This document shows, in pieces, positions 34,708 to 44,424 of a DNA stretch of 64,000 nucleotides. Positions within the stretch are counted from its first letter, which is position 1. The number at the start of each line of letters is the position of its first letter. The notes under the pieces were generated by a model. It worked only from the letters and a program-made list of their open reading frames with translations, was not told where the DNA came from and made no database searches. The stretch is from Streptomyces europaeiscabiei. Its GTDB lineage: Bacteria; Actinomycetota; Actinomycetes; Streptomycetales; Streptomycetaceae. The stretch covers positions 1,674,001 through 1,738,000 of the forward strand of contig NZ_CP107841.1 of assembly GCF_036346855.1 (NCBI RefSeq). The letters are read 5' to 3'. Made by a program: the position numbers and the translations under genes.

Positions 34708-34898
34708 GGGGTGAGCGTAGGCGCGGGAACGGCCGAACGCAGTACGGAGGACGGCATTCCGGACATCGAGCCGGGCAACGAGCCACGTGGACCGCACGCG
34801 AGGCAAGGTATTCGAGGCCCGGGAATCGCCGGGCACCGCCCGCTGTTGCCGCAGGCAGCCCCCGCGACCGGGCGCTCCGACACGACAGAGGAGACGGC

Positions 34899-35315
34899 AT
34901 GTACGGCGACCCCGCCACCATCCGCAGGGTTCTGACGGAACTCGGCGACACCTGGGCCGTCGTCGGCCTGTCCAACAACCGCAACCGCGCGGCGTACGGC
35001 GTCGCGGAGGTCCTGCAGCGTTACGGCAAGCGCGTCGTCCCGGTGCATCCCAAGGCCGAGACGGTCCACGGCGAACAGGGCTACGCCTCTCTCTCCGACA
35101 TCCCCTTCCCCGTGGACGTCGTCGATGTCTTCGTCAACAGCGATCTCGCGGGCCCCGTGGCCGACGAGGCGACCCGCATCGGCGCCAAGGCGGTCTGGTT
35201 CCAACTGGGCGTGCTCGACGAGCAGGCCTACCACCGAACCCGAGAAGCGGGCCTGGACATGATCATGGACCGCTGCCCGGCGATCGAGATCCCCCGCCTG
35301 ACCCCCGCCCCCTGA
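34899..35315 (+). CDS. CoA-binding domain protein (YccU-type)
   Basis: The 138-residue protein is a single CoA-binding Rossmann domain: TWAVVGLSNNRNRAAYGVAE, YGKRVVPVHPKAETVHGEQG, VDVVDVFVNSDLAGPVADEA, AVWFQLGVLDEQAYHRTREA, and DRCPAIEIPRL. This is the usual full-length form in many bacteria. ATG 34899 follows AGAGGAGACGGC. It is divergent from the CysRS-related gene. Exact role unknown. Confidence 0.9.
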   Translation: MYGDPATIRRVLTELGDTWAVVGLSNNRNRAAYGVAEVLQRYGKRVVPVHPKAETVHGEQGYASLSDIPFPVDVVDVFVNSDLAGPVADEATRIGAKAVWFQLGVLDEQAYHRTREAGLDMIMDRCPAIEIPRLTPAP

Positions 35316-35415
35316 AAAAACAGAGGCTGCGCCCGCGCGTTTGATTCCTGCTGTCCTTCACCCGGTGCCTTTGGCTTGGCGTCATGGCTTGTGTCATGGC
35401 TTGTGTCTTTATGTC

Positions 35416-35450
35416 TTCAGGGGCGCGAGGAACTGCGCGACAAGCCCCCA
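35416..35450. repeat. Streptomyces dispersed intergenic repeat
   Basis: TTCAGGGGCGCGAGGAACTG followed by CGCGACAAGCCCCCA. Just upstream, CATGGCTTGTGT occurs twice in tandem (from about 35382). It lies between convergent genes. Confidence 0.75.
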
Positions 35451-35562
35451 CCCATCCGCAGCCGACGAACAACACCTGAAGCGGGGTAGAAGGGGCGCAG
35501 CCCCTGGGGATGGGACGGGTAGGGGCGGCGGGGGCGAGGAGAGCAATCCGGTCCCCCGCACC

Positions 35563-36516
35563 TCAGTCGTGCGAGACCACCACCACAGGCACCCCCGCAT
35601 GATGAAGCACGGCATGCACCACCGGACCGATATGCGCCCCCACCGGCGAATGCCGAACCCGCCGCCCGACCACAAGAAGGGACGCTTCCCGAGACGCCTC
35701 CAGCAGATGCTCCGCCGCCTTCCCCCGCCGAGACTCCTCCACCACCTCCACTCCCGGAAACTCCCGCCGCCACGGCACCAGCACCTCACTCAACGTGCCG
35801 GCCTCCACCCGCCCCACATCGGCATCGAGATCGGCCTCCAGTCCAGGCCTCTCCCGAAGGCCGGAGTGCGGCGGCGGACTCCAGTCATGAACGATCCGCA
35901 ACGTGGCCCCCCGCACCACCGCCGCCTCGAACGCAAATTGGATCAAGGTGTGGTCCGGCTGCACGGTGTCCAGACCGAGCACGACGGGCCGGAACGGCGT
36001 CACGGCGGACGGCACGCCGGTCGAGCCCGGCGCATGCTCGTCCACGGCCCGCTCCCCCGCCCGCACGAGCACGACCGGCCGCTCGGTGTGCGCGACGACA
36101 TGCAGCCCGACGGACCCGAGCAGGAACCCGGCGATCCCGCTCAGCCCACGGGACCCCAGGACCAGCAGTTCCCCACCGTGCGCCGCCCGCACCAGTTCCT
36201 CGCTCGCCCGGCCGGTCAACTGTTCGACGCCCATGTCGACGTCGGGATGCCGCAGCCGAATCCCCTCGGCCGCCTCACTCAGCACCCGCCCGACACCCGT
36301 CTCCCCCGACGCAGCCGGCCCCGCTCGCCCGCCCTGGCCGTCCGGGCTCGTCCCCGTACCCAACATCGGCTCCCGCCCCATCGGCTCGGGAACCGGCTCC
36401 CAGACATTGACCAACCGCAGCGGCAGCGTGCGGAGCCTTGCCTCTCGGGCCGCCCACTCGGCGGCGGCCAGGCTCTCACGCGAACCGTCGATGCCCACGG
36501 TGACGGTGCGGAACAT
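35563..36516 (-). CDS. Universal stress protein with two Usp domains
   Basis: The 317-residue protein contains two Usp domains. The first runs from MFRTVTVGIDGSRESLAAAE to about residue 150, with the nucleotide-binding loop LGSRGLSGIAGFLLGSVG. The second starts at RPVVLGLDTVQPDHTLIQFA and has VGRRVRHSPVGAHIGPVVHA. Such proteins bind ATP and respond to starvation, hypoxia or redox stress; in actinobacteria many belong to dormancy-type regulons. ATG 36516 follows AGGAGGTGCGCCCC. The open frame upstream is not homologous. Confidence 0.9.
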   Translation of the reverse strand: MFRTVTVGIDGSRESLAAAEWAAREARLRTLPLRLVNVWEPVPEPMGREPMLGTGTSPDGQGGRAGPAASGETGVGRVLSEAAEGIRLRHPDVDMGVEQLTGRASEELVRAAHGGELLVLGSRGLSGIAGFLLGSVGLHVVAHTERPVVLVRAGERAVDEHAPGSTGVPSAVTPFRPVVLGLDTVQPDHTLIQFAFEAAVVRGATLRIVHDWSPPPHSGLRERPGLEADLDADVGRVEAGTLSEVLVPWRREFPGVEVVEESRRGKAAEHLLEASREASLLVVGRRVRHSPVGAHIGPVVHAVLHHAGVPVVVVSHD

Positions 36517-36612
36517 GGGGCGCACCTCCTGAGGTCGAGGTCTGATTCCAGCATCGCCGCAGAGCAACCGATCCGCAGAGGCGAGAATCGGGCCATGCTG
36601 AGAATCTGATCC

Positions 36613-37038
36613 GTGGTGCTGAGCGCGTCCGACGTACGGCGGGCTGCCTCGTTCTGGACGGAGGCCCTCGGGTACGACCCGCGCGAGGAACCGGAGGACG
36701 ACTGGGTCGTTCTGGTGCATCCGCGGGGCACCGGCACCCTGCTCTCCCTCGGCCTCGGTGAGACCCCGGCGCAGGAGCGCCCTCGGGTGCATCTGGACCT
36801 CTGAACGGGCAACGCGGAGGACCAGGCGGCCTAGGTCGAGCGGCTGCTGGGACTGGGAGCACGCCGGGTCGACCGGGACCAGCACCCGCAGGACGCCGAC
36901 TTCGTCGTACTCGCCGACATGGAGGGCAACCGCTTCTGTGTGATCGACACCGGCCGGGAGGGACCTCAGAGGCCGCGGGAGCGACCGCCGCACCCGGCAA
37001 GGCGGACCACTCCTCGCATCACCGTTCCTGTGGACTGA
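36613..37038 (+). pseudogene. VOC-family protein with two in-frame stops
   Basis: From GTG 36613 the frame reads VLSASDVRRAASFWTEALGY and VHLDL, then TGA (36802-36804), TGNAEDQAA, TAG (about 36832), then VERLLGLGARRV and DADFVVLADMEGNRFCVID, ending at 37038. With both stops removed it is a normal glyoxalase-fold protein. Confidence 0.82.
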
Positions 37039-37419
37039 GCGGGGGTGGGTCAGTTCAGCCGCGCGCCCCGAACGGTCCTGGGCGAGCTGGTCCCCGGCGT
37101 ACTCGACCCCGGGGCGGCGACACGCATCCTGTGCGTGGTCCGGGCCCGGGAGGCCAGTTCCCTACGCGACCTGGCCAAGTGGATACGGCCAGAGGCGACG
37201 GGGAGGCCCTGAACCATCCTCTGGTGGAGCAGGGGCCCGCACGCTGACGCCGCACCCGGTGTCCCAGGTCGCACGATCACGTTAGCCCGATCAGCCCAGG
37301 GCACCGCAAGCCCGCAAGCCCGCAAGCCCGCAAGCCCGCAAGCGGACGATCACACGACCGAGCCAACTCGACCTTGTGCGCACTCCTTGGCGAACAGTTC
37401 CAACCCCTCCCCTCACGCT
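37039..37419. other. Intergenic region, short possible fragment
   Basis: A plus-strand stretch (about 37060-37212) encodes PRTVLGELVPGVLDPGAATR with coding-like third positions but no start or family match. The rest holds the tandem repeat at 37304-37342. Confidence 0.35.
37304..37342. repeat. Octanucleotide tandem repeat CCCGCAAG
   Basis: Just under five copies of CCCGCAAG lie head to tail downstream of the VWA gene. Confidence 0.9.
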
Positions 37420-38951
37420 TCACACCGGCAGCAACCGCGTCACCAGCTCCCCCAGCCGCCGAGCGTTCCGGCAGGAGTGCATGTCGACGATCTCGGCATA
37501 GACATGGGCGGCGGAGTCACCCGTCCCCCACTGGCCCGGCGACTCGGGGTTCAGCCAGTGGACCCGGCGGGCGCGGGCCACGACGCGCCGCAGGGCCGCC
37601 GCGTTGGGATCGAACCCGTTGGTGCGGGCGTCACCGAGCACGATCACCGACGTACGCGGGCCCACCGCGTCGAGGTGGCGCTCGGCGAACTCGCCGAGCG
37701 CGGCACCGTAGTCACTGCTGCCGTGCCAACCGGAGACCGCGGCCTCGGTGGTGATCCGACGGCCGAGTTCCGCGGGATCGGCCTCGCCGTTGGTGACGAG
37801 GCGGGTGACCTCGTCGACGCGGTTGACGAAGGCGTAGACCCGCACCTTGCTGAACTGATCCCGCATCGCCTGCACCAGCAGCATCGTGAAGTTCGCGAAG
37901 CCGGCGACCGACCCGGACACATCGCACAGCAGCACGATCTCCGGACGGGCGGGCCGATGCCGCCGATAGGCCGGGCGCAGCGGCACACCTCCCGTGGACA
38001 GCGAACGCCGCAGCGTACGCCGGATATCGATCCGACCGCGCGCGGCCCTGCGCCGCCGGGCGGCGAGCCGGGTCGCGAGTTTGCGGGCCAACGGCTGGAC
38101 GGTACGGCGTAGTTCGACGAGTTGCTCACGGCTCGCGATGAGGAAGTCGACCTGGTCGGCGCTGGGCGCGATGCCCCGCTCGGCGATCATCTCCGCTCCC
38201 CGGCGCTCGGCGACCCGCCGCCGCGCCTCGGTACGCACCCGATTGCGGAAGTCCTCGATGCGGCGCCGGATCTCGTCGGCGTCCAGCCGATCGGTGAACC
38301 CGCCCGAACCGAGACCCGAGCCCACACCCGAGCCCGCACCCGCACCCGCACCCGCAGTCGACCCGAATGCGAATCCGCCGCCGAATCCCATACGGAGCCC
38401 ACCACCAGGCCCACCACCGGCCCCAGCTCCGGAAAAACCGGCGTCGGCCTCCCCGCCCGCCGCTTGCGAGGCCGCGAGAATCCGTGCCAACAGCGTCTGC
38501 GGCCGGAGGCGGTCCAGCGTCTGGTGGGCCGACCAGCCGTCCGAGCCGGGGGAGCCGTAGCGGCCGAGCAGGTCCACGGCTTCGGCCGCGAGCCGGGTGA
38601 GCGCGGCCGTGTCGTTCGCGGCCAGCGCCGCGGCGAGTCGGTCGCGCAGCTCGTCCCGGTCCCCGGCCGACGCACCCCGCGCCCCCGTCAACTCCCCCAC
38701 ACCGAGCGGGAAGTACAGCTCGAAGGCCGCGTCGAACACGGCACGCTGCCGGTCGGCGCGCAGCAGCGCAGCCGCCAGCCCCTCCCGGATCCGCTCCCGG
38801 TCGGTGAGGCCCAGCACCTCCAGCACGGCCGCCGCGTCCACGGTCTCGCCGGGCCCGATCCGTATCCCATGGCCCCGCAACGCCCTGACGAACGCGGTCA
38901 GTCGCTCGGCCAGAGAGCCCGGAGCCGTGCCCGCATCACGGGCCCCGGCGC

Positions 38952-38955
<4 letters not shown>
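37420..38955 (-). CDS. VWA domain protein (CoxE/MoxR-partner type)
   Basis: The 511-residue protein starts LAERLTAFVRALRGHGIRIG (CoxE-like N-terminus). A Gly/Ala-rich low-complexity linker spans about residues 175-225, and the VWA domain near residue 320 carries the MIDAS motif DVSGSV (IVLLCDVSGSVAGFANFTML) plus SDYGAALGEFAER and DARTNGFDPN. Together with a MoxR AAA+ ATPase, such proteins act as metal- or cofactor-insertion chaperones. ATG 38955 overlaps the stop of the ATPase gene (ATGA), so they are coupled. Target protein not evident nearby. Confidence 0.88.
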
Positions 38956-39893
<938 letters not shown>

Positions 39894-39976
39894 GTGGCCC
39901 CTCCCGCTCGCGCGGCGTACGAGGCCGCTCTCCGACATCCGCCTCCAAGTTACCAAGCGGTCGCTTTGCCTGTCTC

Positions 39977-40056
39977 CGATTGGCGTGCCCGTTCACCGCC
40001 TTCGATTGGCGTGCCCGGTTCACCGCCTCCGGTCGACGCGCCCGGTTCACCGCCTT
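39977..40056. repeat. Three tandem 26-27-bp repeats
   Basis: Units beginning CGATTGGCGTGCCCG, CGATTGGCGTGCCCG and CGGTCGACGCGCCCG each end with GTTCACCGCCT. They lie between the moxR-type promoter and the 3' end of tetR. Confidence 0.8.
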
Positions 40057-40073
40057 GACGTCCAAAGCCCTGG

Positions 40074-40730
40074 CTAGGCCGCCACTACCAGTCGCTCCAC
40101 CATGTCCCCCCACCCCAGCTCCAGCCGATCGAGGGGCATCCCCCGCCGCCCCACCAGGTGGTCGACGAGGCTGATGTCCAGATAGCTCAGCATGGTCTGC
40201 GCCAGCAGCTCGATGTCGCCCGTCGTCCCGGTGCGGCGCAGCAGCATGCACAGATGACCGAGGCGGAGCTGCGTCGCCGGGCTGGTGTGGCGGCGGGAGA
40301 CGTCCGCGCAGGCGGCGAGATACAGGTCGCGGTGGGAGTACTCGTGCCGGATGACGGCGGCACCGAAGGCCCGGAGCCGCTCGACGGGCGGCGCGTCGGG
40401 GCCGAGGGGCGGCGGGCCGGTCAGGAACGCGGCCTGGAGCTCCCGCTCGTGGTGGTCGAGAAGCGCGGTCATGAGCCCGAACCGGTCGCCGAACCGCCGG
40501 AAGACGGTGCCCTTGCCCACCTCGGCGGCGGTCGCCACGGCCTCCATGGTCAGGTTGGCGGCCCCGCAGTCCGCCGCGAGCCGGGCGGCGACCTCCAGCA
40601 GCCGGGTCCGGTTGCGGGCCGCGTCCGCGCGCAGTCGGGGCTGTTCGGAGGCGGGCGGGGCAAGGTCCAGCAGTCCGTCGAGGGGGTCGGGTTCCTGAGG
40701 CGCCGGGAAGGGCGGCAGCGACTCTTTCAT
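40074..40730 (-). CDS. TetR-family transcriptional regulator
   Basis: The 218-residue protein has an acidic/Pro-rich N-terminal arm, a TetR helix-turn-helix (RTRLLEVAARLAADCGAANL, AVATAAEVGKGTVFRRFGDR), and a helical ligand domain. It is divergent from the NAD(P)H-dependent FMN reductase gene. Two copies of GGACCCCGGTCC between them are the probable operators. It likely represses the reductase and itself, released by a redox-active or xenobiotic compound. Confidence 0.88.
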   Translation of the reverse strand: MKESLPPFPAPQEPDPLDGLLDLAPPASEQPRLRADAARNRTRLLEVAARLAADCGAANLTMEAVATAAEVGKGTVFRRFGDRFGLMTALLDHHERELQAAFLTGPPPLGPDAPPVERLRAFGAAVIRHEYSHRDLYLAACADVSRRHTSPATQLRLGHLCMLLRRTGTTGDIELLAQTMLSYLDISLVDHLVGRRGMPLDRLELGWGDMVERLVVAA

Positions 40731-40761
40731 GAAGGGAGCGTAACGCTCACCACAGACAAGT

Positions 40762-40808
40762 GGACCCCGGTCCGGATAGGTGCTACAAATTTCAACGGAC
40801 CCCGGTCC
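40762..40808. promoter_or_regulatory. Twin GGACCCCGGTCC operators between tetR and FMN reductase
   Basis: The identical 12-mer GGACCCCGGTCC occurs at 40762-40773 and 40797-40808 with GGACC/GGTCC dyad symmetry. The 35-bp offset places the sites over both divergent promoters. Confidence 0.7.
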
Positions 40809-40852
40809 GCTTAGCTTTTCCCCAGGTGCACATCCTTGCTAGGAGTCAGCTC

Positions 40853-41413
40853 ATGTCCGTACGCATCCTCGCGCTCGTCGGCAGCCTTCGCGCCGGTTCG
40901 CACAACCGCCAGCTCGCCGAGGCCGCCGTGAAGTACGCCCCGGAGGGCGTCGAGATCGAGCTGTACGAGGGTCTGGCCGACGTCCCGTTCTACAACGAGG
41001 ACCTCGACACCGAGGCCGCCCTCCCGGCCGCCGCCGCACGGCTGCGCGAGGCCGCCGGCCAGGTCGACGGCCTCCTGCTCTTCTCCCCCGAGTACAACGG
41101 CACCATCCCGGCCGTCCTGAAGAACGCCATCGACTGGCTGTCCCGCCCGTACGGCGCCGGCGCCCTCTCCGGCAAGCCGGTCGCCGTGGTCGGCACCGCG
41201 TTCGGCCAGTTCGGCGGCGTGTGGGCGCAGGACGAGACACGCAAGGCCGTCGGCATCGCCGGTGCCACGGTCCTGGAGGACGCCAAGCTCTCCATCCCCA
41301 GCTCGGTCGTCCGCTTCGCCGAGACCCACCCGGCCGACGACGCCGAGGTCGTCACCGGTCTCACCGAGGTCCTGAACCAGCTCAGCGCCAAGGCGGGCAC
41401 CGCCGCCGCCTGA
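40853..41413 (+). CDS. NAD(P)H-dependent FMN reductase family protein
   Basis: The 186-residue flavodoxin-like protein has ILALVGSLRAGSHNRQLAEA (FMN phosphate loop GSLRxxSxN), LYEGLADVPFYNEDLD, and the conserved SPEYNGTIPAVLKNAIDWLS. It reduces FMN, quinones, azo compounds or chromate with NAD(P)H. ATG 40853 follows CTAGGAG. The divergent TetR and twin operators indicate an inducible gene. Confidence 0.9.
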   Translation: MSVRILALVGSLRAGSHNRQLAEAAVKYAPEGVEIELYEGLADVPFYNEDLDTEAALPAAAARLREAAGQVDGLLLFSPEYNGTIPAVLKNAIDWLSRPYGAGALSGKPVAVVGTAFGQFGGVWAQDETRKAVGIAGATVLEDAKLSIPSSVVRFAETHPADDAEVVTGLTEVLNQLSAKAGTAAA

Positions 41414-41435
41414 GGCCGGCCCTGTTCCGTACGCC

Positions 41436-41467
41436 GCCGGGTCCTGGGCATGCACCCAGGGCCCGGC
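41436..41467. terminator. Terminator between convergent FMN reductase and YbaK-type genes
   Basis: GCCGGGTCCTGGG pairs with CCCAGGGCCCGGC (one mismatch) across CATGCA. Confidence 0.78.
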
Positions 41468-41507
41468 GTCGGCGTTCCGGCACGCGGAGCCCTTCCGGGT
41501 GTGCCGG

Positions 41508-42065
41508 TCAGGCCACCCCCAGCCCCTCCAGCACCACCGCGTTCGGCAGTTCCGCGAACGCCTTCCCCGGCACCAGCAGCTTGCCGCGCCGCCGTCCGCT
41601 GCCGACCAGGACGTACGGCAGGTCGACCACGGCCGAGTCCACCAGGACCGGCCACGGCGCGGGCAGCCCGACGGGCGTGATGCCGCCGTACTCCATCCCG
41701 CTCTCCCCGGTGGCGGTGTCCATCGACGCGAACGAGGCCTTACGGGCGCCGAGCCGACGGCGGACCACACCGTTGACGTCGACGCGGGTGGTGGAGAGCA
41801 CGACACACGCGGCCAGACTCGACTCGCTTCCGCGTTTGCCCGTGACGACCACGCAGTTCGCGGACCGTTCGAGCAGTTCCTGCCCGTAGTGCTGGACGAA
41901 CACCGCGGTGTCCGCCCACTCCGGGTCCGTCTCGACGTACAGGATCTGGTCGGCGGGCACACTGCCGGCCCAGTCGCGTACGGCGTCGGCGACCGGGCCG
42001 ACGAGGTCGTCGAGGCAGTCGGGGGCGGGGGTGGCCTGGTCGAAGTCTCCGATGGGTGCGCGCAT
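41508..42065 (-). CDS. YbaK/aminoacyl-tRNA deacylase (trans-editing) family protein
   Basis: The 185-residue protein fits the YbaK/ProX fold: TDPEWADTAVFVQHYGQELL, CVVVTGKRGSESSLAACVVL (the conserved lysine lies in GKR), RKASFASMDTATGESGMEYG and GGITPVGLPAPWPVLVDSAV. These proteins hydrolyse mischarged tRNA. ATG 42065 (MRAPIGDF) is chosen; a GTG three codons upstream is possible. Convergent with the FMN reductase gene. Confidence 0.88.
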   Translation of the reverse strand: MRAPIGDFDQATPAPDCLDDLVGPVADAVRDWAGSVPADQILYVETDPEWADTAVFVQHYGQELLERSANCVVVTGKRGSESSLAACVVLSTTRVDVNGVVRRRLGARKASFASMDTATGESGMEYGGITPVGLPAPWPVLVDSAVVDLPYVLVGSGRRRGKLLVPGKAFAELPNAVVLEGLGVA

Positions 42066-42108
42066 GGGCCGCACGGTAACAAAGGCCCGCCGACGCCAGG
42101 CCGACGTC

Positions 42109-42681
42109 TCAGTGCACGGCCGGCACCGACACCGTCAGCACCATCTCCGTGGGCACATCGCCCTGATTCGCGTACTCGTGCGCCGCGTTGGCCTCGAACG
42201 TGACGCTCGCACCGGCCGGGACGCGATACTCCGCGCCCTCGACGGTGAGGGTCAGCTCGCCCGCCGTGACATGCGCGATCTCGACCGTGCCCACGGGGTG
42301 CGGGTCCGAGCGGCTGCCCTCGCCCGGCATCAGCAGCCAGCTCCACATCTCCAGCGGGCCGGGCGCCTCCGCACCGGCCAGCAGCTTGCTGTAGCTGCCC
42401 GCTTCGGTGTGCCACAGCCGGACCACCTGCTCGGCCGGGACGATCCGGACCTTGGGGCCCTGCTCGTAGTCGAGCAGCGTGGTGATGCTGACGCCGAGGG
42501 CGTCACCGATCTTGACGACGGTGCCGAGGCTGGGGTTGGTGCGGGCCTGCTCGATCTGGATGAGCATCCCGCGGCTGACTCCGGCGCGTGCGGCCAGGGC
42601 GTCCAGGGTGAAGCCCCGCTCAGTGCGCCAGCGCTTGACGTTCCGCGCCAGGGACTGGGTCAGCAGGTCGAGATCCGACAC
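42109..42681 (-). CDS. XRE-cupin transcriptional regulator
   Basis: The 190-residue protein has an N-terminal helix-turn-helix (LARNVKRWRTERGFTLDALA, ARAGVSRGMLIQIEQARTNP) and a C-terminal cupin (HPVGTVEIAHVTAGELTLTV, FEANAAHEYANQGDVPTEMV). GTG 42681 (VSDLDLLTQSLARNVKRWR) is the likely start; the frame extends upstream without homology. This family often senses a small organic ligand; the target gene is not evident, though the YbaK-type gene just downstream is co-directional. Confidence 0.88.
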   Translation of the reverse strand: MSDLDLLTQSLARNVKRWRTERGFTLDALAARAGVSRGMLIQIEQARTNPSLGTVVKIGDALGVSITTLLDYEQGPKVRIVPAEQVVRLWHTEAGSYSKLLAGAEAPGPLEMWSWLLMPGEGSRSDPHPVGTVEIAHVTAGELTLTVEGAEYRVPAGASVTFEANAAHEYANQGDVPTEMVLTVSVPAVH

Positions 42682-42781
42682 ATTCCGTCCAATATTCTCA
42701 TTGAAGGAGTTCAACGCGGTGAACCAAGAGGTGACCAAGACCGTGGTGCACCCGACGTTCACCGAACTCTACTGCGAGCCA

Positions 42782-43561
42782 CTAGGCGGACTCCCCGGCC
42801 TCCTCGGCATCCCACTCGGCCAACGCCAGCAGCTGCTCCGGAGTGACACCGTCGGGAATCGGCACGGGGGCAGGCGTCCGGATCGGCGGCTGCCATCCCT
42901 CGACCGGATCCCAGCGCCGCACGACCCGCGCGGGCGCCCCGGCCACCACCGAGTGGTCCGGCACCGCCCCCCGCACCACCGCTCCCGCGGCGACCACCAC
43001 GTTCCGCCCGACCCGCGCCCCCGGCAGGATCACCGCACCCGTACCGATCCAGCACCCCGGCCCGATCGACACCGGGTCCATACGCGGCCACTGCTTGCCG
43101 ATCGGCTCGTGCGGGTCGTCGTACGAGTGGTTCGTGGACGTCACATACACGTACGGCCCGAAGTAGCAGTCGCTGCCGATGGTGACGGTGGTGTCGGCGA
43201 TGACATGGCTGCCCCGGCCGAGGACGACACCGTCACCGATGCGCAGGATCGGCTCCGCGCCGAGGTCCAGATCGGGCATCAGTCCGGCGGTCAGGGTGAC
43301 CTGCTCGCCGATGATGCAGTGGGAGCCCAGATGGATCCACGGCTCACCGAAGACCGTGCCGAGCGGGAAGGCCAGTCTGGTACCTGTTCCCATCGCGCCG
43401 AAGCGGAAGCGGCCGGGCCGGTCGGCCGTCACCGATCCCGTGCGCTGCAGCCACGCCCAGCCCGCATGGACGGCGCGCTGCACGAGGCGGCCCCGCCAGG
43501 ACGAGAACGTGTTCTTGCTCTTCGGCACCCGCTCACGGTACTCACCGGTCGGCACACCCAT
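42782..43561 (-). CDS. Left-handed beta-helix acyltransferase
   Basis: The 259-residue protein shows hexapeptide repeats across its middle (EQVTLTAGLMPDLDLGAEPI, RIGDGVVLGRGSHVIADTTV, SIGPGCWIGTGAVILPGARV, GRNVVVAAGAVVRGAVPDHS, then VVAGAPARVVR), typical of NodL/maltose O-acetyltransferase-like enzymes. VYVTSTNHSYDDPHEPIG resembles the active-site loop with a histidine. The acceptor is probably a sugar or cell-surface glycan (inference). The start may be ATG 43561 or GTG 43528. Confidence 0.85.
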   Translation of the reverse strand: MGVPTGEYRERVPKSKNTFSSWRGRLVQRAVHAGWAWLQRTGSVTADRPGRFRFGAMGTGTRLAFPLGTVFGEPWIHLGSHCIIGEQVTLTAGLMPDLDLGAEPILRIGDGVVLGRGSHVIADTTVTIGSDCYFGPYVYVTSTNHSYDDPHEPIGKQWPRMDPVSIGPGCWIGTGAVILPGARVGRNVVVAAGAVVRGAVPDHSVVAGAPARVVRRWDPVEGWQPPIRTPAPVPIPDGVTPEQLLALAEWDAEEAGESA

Positions 43562-43658
43562 GACGCCGTTCGGCTGTGATCTTCACCCCACGGGATGCGC
43601 ACGCCATGCCTTACGGTGCGGGTGAGGACTGATCCTCATCCATCACCAGGAGGCGGCG

Positions 43659-44201
43659 ATGAACCGGCAGCGGGCCCTGATCACGACATTCGGCGGCAGG
43701 AAGCCGGATGTGGAGGAGGCCGCGTTCGTCTCCCCCACATCGGTGGTGATCGGCGACGTGACGCTGCGGCCCGGGTCGAGCGTCTGGTACGGGGCCGTAC
43801 TGCGGGCCGAGTTCGAACCGATCGTCATCGGCGCCGACGCCAACGTCCAGGACAACTGCACGCTGCACGTCGACCCCGGCTTCCCGGTCTCGATCGGTGA
43901 GCGGGTCTCGATCGGCCACAACGCGGTGGTGCACGGGGCGACCGTCGAGGACGACTGCCTGATCGGGATGGGCGCGACGGTGTTGAACGGCGCGGTGATC
44001 GGCGCGGGTTCCCTGGTGGCCGCGCAGGCGTTGGTGCCGCAGGGGATGCGCGTGCCGCCGGGGTCGCTGGTGGCGGGGGTGCCGGCGAAGGTGAAGCGGC
44101 CGCTCACCAACGAGGAGCGGGAGCTGGTGACCTTGAACGGGACGCATTACACGGAGTTGGCCGCGGCGCACCGGGAAGCGCAGGAGGAGTACGGCGCGTA
44201 G
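43659..44201 (+). CDS. Gamma-class carbonic anhydrase-like protein
   Basis: The 180-residue left-handed beta-helix protein has the gamma-CA signature: SVWYGAVLRAEFEPIVIGAD, NVQDNCTLHVDPGFPVSIGE and VSIGHNAVVHGATVEDDCLI, with the three zinc histidines in LHVD, GHNAV and VHGA. It would hydrate CO2 or act as an acyltransferase-like scaffold. ATG 43659 follows CAGGAGGCG. It is divergent from the acyltransferase gene with about 100 bp between. Confidence 0.9.
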   Translation: MNRQRALITTFGGRKPDVEEAAFVSPTSVVIGDVTLRPGSSVWYGAVLRAEFEPIVIGADANVQDNCTLHVDPGFPVSIGERVSIGHNAVVHGATVEDDCLIGMGATVLNGAVIGAGSLVAAQALVPQGMRVPPGSLVAGVPAKVKRPLTNEERELVTLNGTHYTELAAAHREAQEEYGA

Positions 44202-44265
44202 GCCGTCCGCGGGCCGGACGTCACCGGTCGCGCCCGCGCGCTCGGAGCCGCACTTCGATACGGCC

Positions 44266-44285
44266 CCGCGCCCCTGTGGGCGCGG
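44266..44285. terminator. Hairpin between convergent gamma-CA and DedA genes
   Basis: CCGCGCCC-CTGT-GGGCGCGG, 8-bp perfect stem with tetraloop. Confidence 0.65.
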
Positions 44286-44424
44286 CTAGGCCGTTTCTGA
44301 CGGCTCCTGAAGCCGTTCGTGAGCGGCTACGGACGAGTCCGGTGACGCAGCCGGCGCCTCACGAGTCACCTCGCGCGGCGCCGATCGGCCGGATGATCTC
44401 CGACCAAGAGCCATCAGAAGCGCC

